9,902 nt of DNA from Promethearchaeia archaeon (GTDB taxonomy: Archaea > Asgardarchaeota > Lokiarchaeia > Sigyniarchaeales > SOKP01), in assembly GCA_029856295.1 (NCBI GenBank), contig JAHQWS010000031.1:1-9902 (forward strand). Direction: 5' to 3'. The notes under the pieces were generated by a model. That model saw only the letters and a program-made list of their open reading frames with translations. It was not told where the DNA came from and ran no database searches. Of this stretch, positions 6,277-9,902 are shown piece after piece. Made by a program: the position numbers and the translations under genes. Numbering within the stretch: position 1 is the stretch's first letter; each line of letters starts with the position of its first letter.

Positions 6277-7182
6277 ATGAAGAACCTCTTGACGATTAAG
6301 AATTTGAGTGAAAAAGAGATCCAATCTCTAATAAACTTAGCAGGTGCTATTAAACATAATCCAGATAACTACACTTCAGCTTTGAAAGGAAAAAGTATAA
6401 TTTTATTATTTCAAAAAACCTCGACTCGTACAAGAATATCCTTTGAGAATGGAATGTATCAATTAGGTGGAAACGCTATTTATATTGACTGGAGATCAAC
6501 AAATATTCATTTAGGCTCATTAAAAGATGAGATAAGGTGTATGGCAAGCTATACGGATTTGATTATGGCGAGAGTTTATGAACAAAAGACATTAAAAATG
6601 ATAGAAGAAGCATCACGCGTTCCTGTTATAAATGGTTTATCTGATATGTACCATCCTTGCCAAATTTTAGCTGATTTAATGACTATACGCGAGGTCTTTC
6701 GGAGTTTTGATGACCTAAAGATTTCTTGGGTGGGAGATGGCAATAATGTATGTAACTCGTTAATTATTGGTTGTGTTAAATTAAATATACCTATCTTAGT
6801 CGCTACACCTAAACAATTTCAACCACATCCAGATGTATTAGACTGGGTCAGAAAGGAAAAAAAAAGCCAATATCTCGACCTTTTTGAAGATCCAAAAGAA
6901 GCTGTAGCCAATGCAAATATAATTTATACAGATACGTTTGTTTCTATGGGACAAGAAGCCGAAACGGAACAAAGATTAAAGATTTTCAAAAAATATCAAG
7001 TGAATCAAGAGCTATTAAATTGTGCTAAAGGAGAACCTTATATAATGCACTGCTTACCTGCGCATCGCGGAATAGAAATAACTGATGAAGTTTTAGATTC
7101 TAAAAACTCAATTGTATTTCAACAGGCTGAAAACCGATTACATTTACAAAAGGCTTTAATGATAAAATTGTTAGAAAAATAA
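6277..7182 (+). CDS. argF: Ornithine carbamoyltransferase
   Basis: Transfers the carbamoyl group from carbamoyl phosphate to ornithine, giving citrulline for arginine synthesis (or, in reverse, for arginine breakdown). The 301-residue chain is full length. The carbamoyl phosphate loop STRTR is at 49-53, preceded by the lysine of QKTSTRTR. HPCQ (126-129) follows in the hinge region. The ornithine loop is present as D219 with SMG at 223-225, and HCLPAHR at 258-264 carries the reactive cysteine. The SMG loop and HCLP motif distinguish it from aspartate carbamoyltransferase. ENRLHLQKALM is the standard C-terminal helix. The 80s region (LGSLKDEIRCMASYTD) departs somewhat from the common LGxxESxxDTxxVLSRY pattern, so a related carbamoyltransferase with another amine substrate cannot be wholly excluded. 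No other arginine gene is nearby. It ends five bases from the stop of the convergent coiled-coil gene. Confidence 0.9.
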   Translation: MKNLLTIKNLSEKEIQSLINLAGAIKHNPDNYTSALKGKSIILLFQKTSTRTRISFENGMYQLGGNAIYIDWRSTNIHLGSLKDEIRCMASYTDLIMARVYEQKTLKMIEEASRVPVINGLSDMYHPCQILADLMTIREVFRSFDDLKISWVGDGNNVCNSLIIGCVKLNIPILVATPKQFQPHPDVLDWVRKEKKSQYLDLFEDPKEAVANANIIYTDTFVSMGQEAETEQRLKIFKKYQVNQELLNCAKGEPYIMHCLPAHRGIEITDEVLDSKNSIVFQQAENRLHLQKALMIKLLEK

Positions 7183-7187
7183 GACAT

Positions 7188-7469
7188 TTAATCCTTCTTC
7201 TTTTTAAAAAAATCAGGCACAAAAGCATCAATTCCTAAGCTTTTAAGAATTGAATCCTTGACGTTCATCTGAATATTCATATCTGACATTTTTTCCATGA
7301 CTTCCTTTAAAGTCTTAGTAAAACTTATAGTCATTTCATTTAATGTATTAGTGGTTAACTTAAGGGATTCTTTAATTGTTTCTTTAGTTTCGTGTAATTC
7401 AGTAGTTAATTCCGAGAGTTTTGAATTCATTTCAGCTAATTCTTCTTTTAGCTCTTTTATACCTCCCAC
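7188..7469 (-). CDS. Short coiled-coil protein
   Basis: A 93-residue, highly helical protein. Residues 4-68 form heptads rich in Leu, Met, Glu and Lys (for example LKEELAEMNSKLSELTTEL) without proline or signal peptide. A short tail (KSLGIDAFVPDFFKKKKD) ends in a lysine run. The first available start in this frame is GTG at 7469; a stop lies upstream and there is no earlier ATG. GGAGGT occurs at codons 2-3 rather than before the start, so either the message is leaderless at GTG or translation begins at the ATG of codon 14. Such proteins usually act through oligomerisation or as adaptors; no partner can be named. It is convergent with ornithine carbamoyltransferase and divergent from the UGA mini-genes. 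Confidence 0.6.
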   Translation of the reverse strand: MGGIKELKEELAEMNSKLSELTTELHETKETIKESLKLTTNTLNEMTISFTKTLKEVMEKMSDMNIQMNVKDSILKSLGIDAFVPDFFKKKKD

Positions 7470-7705
7470 TTTTCTGAACCTTTTAGCACTATGATTCCAT
7501 TAATTATTTATTATATAACGATCAAGAGGGTTAATACTATTATATGTTTATTTTTGTATTATAGTTTTTTAATCCTCCTATTTTTAGTTCTGGATAAAAT
7601 TATGTATTTTTTGTCTTCACTTTTTTTATTAGATATAACATGAATTTATTTATCTTTTAATTATTTGAATAATAATAATAAAAAAGAATTTTATGAATAA
7701 ATAAA
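7470..7705. other. Divergent intergenic region
   Basis: This stretch separates the coiled-coil gene (left) from the UGA mini-genes (right) and should hold both promoters. It contains several TATA-like stretches and a short AAT triplet repeat (7668-7680). On the minus strand GGAGGA (7573-7578) looks like a ribosome binding site but has no ATG in range. No gene is supported. Confidence 0.5.
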
Positions 7706-7852
7706 ATGTCGGAATGGAAAAATAGAGTAGATGAGTCCGAGAAAAAAGAACCCTTCTGTACTGGTTGAGGAATCATTGATGGAATAATTTATTGTGTACA
7801 AAAAGCAAAAGAATATATTAATAACAAAAAACAATCAAAAAATACAGTTTAA
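7706..7852 (+). CDS. Mini-gene A with in-frame UGA at codon 21 (candidate selenoprotein)
   Basis: From ATG 7706 the frame reads 20 codons ending PFCTG, then TGA at 7766-7768, then 27 more codons before TAA. The part after TGA begins GIIDGIIYCVQKAKEYI, an amphipathic helix, and ends lysine- and asparagine-rich. It is very similar in design to the next gene, 19 bases downstream, whose TGA is also codon 21. If UGA encodes selenocysteine the protein would be 48 residues with a C-x2-U redox motif (C18, U21) and another cysteine at 30. If UGA is a stop, the product is only 20 residues. Tryptophan is encoded by TGG at codon 4, so a general UGA-to-Trp reading is not implied. No clear Shine-Dalgarno site precedes the ATG, so the message may be leaderless. 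I do not recognise a family. Confidence 0.45.
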
Positions 7853-7860
7853 GAAGCAAT

Positions 7861-7867
7861 GAGGTGA
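7861..7867 (+). promoter_or_regulatory. Strong ribosome binding site of mini-gene B
   Basis: GAGGTGA is a seven-base match to the archaeal Shine-Dalgarno consensus, four bases before ATG 7872. It is among the best such sites in the window and is the main evidence that the second UGA-containing frame is actively translated. Confidence 0.7.
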
Positions 7868-7871
7868 ATAA

Positions 7872-8015
7872 ATGACTAAAGAAGAGGATTTTATTGATAT
7901 AGGATTTGATGATGATTGCTATTATACGAGTTGATCCTTAATTAAACTATGGTACCAAAGAGCACAAAAATTAGATAAATCGAAAGAACACACACAAGAA
8001 AATGCAAAAATTTAA
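7872..8015 (+). CDS. Mini-gene B with in-frame UGA at codon 21 (candidate selenoprotein)
   Basis: From ATG 7872 the frame has 20 acidic codons ending DDDCYYTS, TGA at 7932-7934, and 26 further codons to TAA. The second part, SLIKLWYQRAQKLDKSKEH, is an amphipathic lysine-rich helix. Compared with mini-gene A, the length differs by one codon, the TGA is at the same codon, and a TG/TS dipeptide precedes it. An Ile lies three residues after it and a QK pair 11-12 residues after it in both. Overall identity is otherwise low, so the copies have diverged while keeping the UGA, which argues for a function of that codon. A strong ribosome binding site (7861-7867) precedes it. Read-through as selenocysteine would give 47 residues with C16 four residues from U21. 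Trp is encoded by TGG at codon 27. If UGA stops translation, only a 20-residue peptide is made. Confidence 0.5.
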
Positions 8016-8052
8016 AAATCTCAAAAAATTAAATCGAAAATATTAGGATTTA

Positions 8053-8098
8053 ATTTTAAGGCTCCGCAAGAACCTGAGATAAACTTTTTTAATTTTTT
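8053..8098 (+). terminator. Hairpin and T tracts after the mini-gene pair
   Basis: Positions 8059-8064 pair with 8070-8075 (AGGCTC with GAACCT, one C-A mismatch) around the loop CGCAA. The stem can extend with 8053-8057 against 8076-8080 through two G-U pairs and a bulged A at 8058. Two T6 runs follow (8085-8090, 8093-8098). The simplest reading is a transcription terminator for the mini-genes. It is also the only structured element in their 3' region and so the first place to test for a SECIS element, although it lacks the GGAA internal loop with GC-rich upper stem that I recall from methanogen SECIS elements. Confidence 0.4.
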
Positions 8099-8109
8099 AA
8101 GATATAATA

Positions 8110-9480
8110 CTAAAGATATGTATTTAACGGTTTATTTGACCCTTCTCCAATTTTTCGATAAATATATCCTTTTTCCTGCAAAGTTTTTTTATCAAAAATG
8201 TTTCGACCATCAATAATGATTGGATTGGGTTTCATTTTTGCTTTTAATTCATCTAAATTTATGTTATAATAGTTGGTATGATTAGTAGCAAATATTAATA
8301 CGTCAGCATTAGTAACAGCTTTATCTAAACTATCAGTTAATTCTGTTAAGTTGTAGTCCTTCTCTTTAACCCAAGGATCATGAGCGATATATTCAATATT
8401 ATGAGAATGGTACCGTGAAGTTAAAATCTGAACGACATTTTCAGTGGGGGTATTTCTCACATCGTCGCAGTCGGCTTTATAAGCAACTCCCATTAATGCA
8501 ATTTTAATATTATCATGCTTTTTTGCTTCTTTTAAAGCATCCTCCATTAATTCAACCATATGTTCCGGCATCCAATCATTTAATCTTCTTGATTCCGGCA
8601 AGATTTTTGGATTATATCTCCTTTCTGTATAGATTTCTAATCCATACATCAATAGCCAAGGATCTTTGGTTAAACAGTGACCTCCTACGCCAGAACCGGG
8701 TAAATGCATCATCCTATCATGCCTATAGTTGATTAATTTGACGATTTCAAAAATATTACGATTAAAATCTTCGGCAACTAAGGCCATCTCATTGGCAAAT
8801 GCGATATTTACATCTCTATAAGTATTTTCAATACATTTTGTAAGTTCTGCTGTAAGTGTGTCAGTAACTTGGAGTTCTTCTTTTACAACTTTCCCATATA
8901 AAAATTTTGCTTTTTCATTTGCTTCTTCACATCCTCCTCCAATAACTCTCGGAAAATCAGTGATATATTCTAATAATTTACCGGGCATCACACGTTCGAA
9001 TGAAAAAACTAAATTGAAATCAGTTCCTCTGGTCAAATTACTGCCTTTTTCTAGAATTGGTTGGACAATATTATCTGTCGTTCCCGGAGCAACTGTGGAT
9101 TCTATAATAACAGTCACTCCCTTTCTCAAATGGGGGGCTACTAACCTAGAAACATCCTTTAACGACTCATATCTAGGGATCTTATGATCATCGACAGGAG
9201 TTTGTACATCAATTAAAATATAATCTGCGTTATCGCACGCTTCATATTTGTCAGTAACATGAAATTTATTATTCTTAACTACACGAGCAATTAATTCATC
9301 TAATCCGGGTTCCTCTCCCTCAAAAGGATTTTTACCGCTATTAAGCCAATCAATTTTCCAACCACTTCTATGAGACCTCCTTTGGATTCCAGTAACATAG
9401 AAATCATCCACATCGGCTAGTAGAGCGGACATCGGGATTCCTACATATCCCATTCCAATTACAGTTATGTTTGTAGGCAT
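8110..9480 (-). CDS. wecC: UDP-N-acetyl-D-mannosamine dehydrogenase-type nucleotide-sugar dehydrogenase
   Basis: A 456-residue NAD-dependent enzyme that oxidises a UDP-sugar at C6 twice to a uronic acid, most likely UDP-ManNAc to UDP-ManNAcA, for surface glycans or N-linked glycans. The Rossmann motif GMGYVG is at 9-14. ESTVAPGTT is at 127-135, the WecC-like ERVMPGKLL at 162-170, AELTK with the expected catalytic lysine at 211-215, and ENTYRDVNIAFANE at 218-231. The catalytic cysteine is C269 in GVGGHCLTKDPW, where family members usually read GGHCIPVDP. The C-terminal sugar-binding domain has GVAYKADCDDVRNTP (331-345). ERV-x-PG favours the WecC branch over UDP-glucose dehydrogenase, but substrate cannot be fixed from sequence alone. 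The charged insert at about 33-52 after the first strands is slightly long. It stands alone, with no glycosyltransferase or epimerase in the window; stop TAG. Confidence 0.85.
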   Translation of the reverse strand: MPTNITVIGMGYVGIPMSALLADVDDFYVTGIQRRSHRSGWKIDWLNSGKNPFEGEEPGLDELIARVVKNNKFHVTDKYEACDNADYILIDVQTPVDDHKIPRYESLKDVSRLVAPHLRKGVTVIIESTVAPGTTDNIVQPILEKGSNLTRGTDFNLVFSFERVMPGKLLEYITDFPRVIGGGCEEANEKAKFLYGKVVKEELQVTDTLTAELTKCIENTYRDVNIAFANEMALVAEDFNRNIFEIVKLINYRHDRMMHLPGSGVGGHCLTKDPWLLMYGLEIYTERRYNPKILPESRRLNDWMPEHMVELMEDALKEAKKHDNIKIALMGVAYKADCDDVRNTPTENVVQILTSRYHSHNIEYIAHDPWVKEKDYNLTELTDSLDKAVTNADVLIFATNHTNYYNINLDELKAKMKPNPIIIDGRNIFDKKTLQEKGYIYRKIGEGSNKPLNTYL

Positions 9481-9530
9481 ATTAAATCTCGAATTTTTTT
9501 CAATTAATGATTAATTTAGTAATTTAAGTA

Positions 9531-9538
9531 TTTATAAA
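9531..9538 (-). promoter_or_regulatory. TATA-like box for the nucleotide-sugar dehydrogenase gene
   Basis: TTTATAAA (self-complementary) lies about 50 bases before the ATG at 9480, implying a leader of roughly 25 bases. It is the clearest TATA candidate upstream of this gene. Confidence 0.4.
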
Positions 9539-9660
9539 TTATTTATGATTGAAAAAATTTGAGAAAATGAATCTGATTAAGAAAGGATTTAAAAAAAATA
9601 AGTTTATAATTTGCATTCATTAGAAAAAAAAATTGATAAGAGTAAATTAAGTGTTATTCA

Positions 9661-9902
9661 TCAGTATTTTTTGCTAAATAATTTAAAGAGGTAAGCAAAA
9701 AAAACCCCAGAAATAAATCCTCCTATATGAGCAAAATGGGCTGTTCCTGTTAAAACAAACAGAGAAACAAACCCATAAATTAGCTCTGTTATAAAGGTAA
9801 TTAGTACAAAAGTTCTGGCACTGACAGTACCAAGATAAAATAAATATCTTAATCTATTTCTTGGAAAAAGGATTCCATATATTGCTATTACTCCCATTAT
9901 AG
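9661..9902 (-). CDS. Rhomboid-family protein, C-terminal part (5' end outside window)
   Basis: The frame is open to the window edge and encodes the last ~80 residues of a rhomboid-type intramembrane protease. IMGVIAIYGILFPRNRL matches the region just after the catalytic GxSG serine motif, which would lie beyond the edge. Two further membrane helices follow (about TFVLITFITELIYGFVSLFV and the final segment). HFAHIGGFISG is the conserved His-x-x-Gly-Gly region of the last core helix, whose histidine pairs with the serine. The ATG at 9897 is therefore an internal methionine, not the start. The chain ends soon after the last helix with a basic tail (KLFSKKY) and two TGA codons in tandem. Without the serine motif in view, an inactive homologue cannot be excluded. 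It is transcribed toward the nucleotide-sugar dehydrogenase gene, 180 bases away. Confidence 0.8.
   Translation of the reverse strand, partial: IMGVIAIYGILFPRNRLRYLFYLGTVSARTFVLITFITELIYGFVSLFVLTGTAHFAHIGGFISGVFFAYLFKLFSKKY

Noticed and set aside
7297..7494. Plus-strand frame opposite the coiled-coil gene
   Set aside because: Its Val/Leu/Ser-rich sequence is the mirror of a heptad coding region and it has no start signal.
7668..7680. AAT triplet run
   Set aside because: Short and of the kind expected by chance in AT-rich intergenic DNA; no repeat family or CRISPR spacing.
7706..8015. UGA read as tryptophan genome-wide
   Set aside because: Both mini-genes also use TGG for tryptophan, and TGA is the natural stop of the RING-like and rhomboid genes.
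8523..9187. Plus-strand open frames inside the nucleotide-sugar dehydrogenase gene
   Set aside because: They run antisense to a full-length recognised enzyme; composition is Ser/Pro/Phe-rich as expected of a reversed reading.
1..9902. tRNA, rRNA, CRISPR arrays, insertion sequences and replication origins
   Set aside because: I saw no GC-rich cloverleaf, no regularly spaced repeats, no transposase motifs and no terminal inverted repeats.

Overview
This is a strongly AT-rich window with dense but loosely packed genes. I read it as archaeal, most likely an Asgard archaeon of the Lokiarchaeia type. The signs are a longin-like protein beside a START-like (SRPBCC) protein, a tiny eight-cysteine RING-like protein, archaeal metabolic enzymes, TATA-like boxes 25-45 bases before starts, a mix of apparently leaderless starts and GGTGA-type ribosome binding sites, and many small orphan proteins. 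No rRNA or marker gene is present, so the lineage is inferred.

Layout. Positions 1-1596 (+) hold the end of a glutamate dehydrogenase and a complete isocitrate/isopropylmalate-family dehydrogenase of a type I associate with Clostridia-like bacteria. If it is an isocitrate dehydrogenase, the pair makes 2-oxoglutarate and interconverts it with glutamate. Positions 1651-3347 (-) hold an ArsB/NhaD-type membrane transporter and an orphan 101-residue protein. Positions 3348-4034 are a gene graveyard: a frameshifted winged-helix regulator (+) runs head-on into a truncated copy of the first ~38 codons of the neighbouring transporter (-). Positions 4035-5905 (-) hold the longin-like protein, the START-like protein and the RING-like protein. 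Positions 6004-7182 (+) hold a two-helix membrane peptide and ornithine carbamoyltransferase. Positions 7188-7469 (-) hold a coiled-coil protein. Positions 7706-8015 (+) hold the most unusual item: two consecutive mini-genes of about 48 codons, each interrupted by UGA at exactly codon 21. Positions 8110-9480 (-) hold a UDP-ManNAc-type nucleotide-sugar dehydrogenase. Positions 9661-9902 (-) hold the end of a rhomboid-family protein, cut by the window edge.

How the genes fit together. Glutamate dehydrogenase, the isocitrate-type dehydrogenase and ornithine carbamoyltransferase are all steps around 2-oxoglutarate, glutamate and arginine, though only the first two look co-transcribed. The longin-like, START-like and RING-like proteins belong to fold classes linked in eukaryotes to membrane traffic, lipid binding and ubiquitin signalling. 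Their clustering here is suggestive only.

The tandem UGA mini-genes are the best candidate for something undescribed. The second has a clear ribosome binding site. Both share the UGA position, length and a similar helical, lysine-rich tail after the UGA, and the first would contain a CxxU motif if UGA encodes selenocysteine. Two independent nonsense mutations at the same codon are a poor explanation. Selenocysteine recoding, which has been reported in Lokiarchaeota, is the leading hypothesis; I could not identify a canonical archaeal SECIS element.
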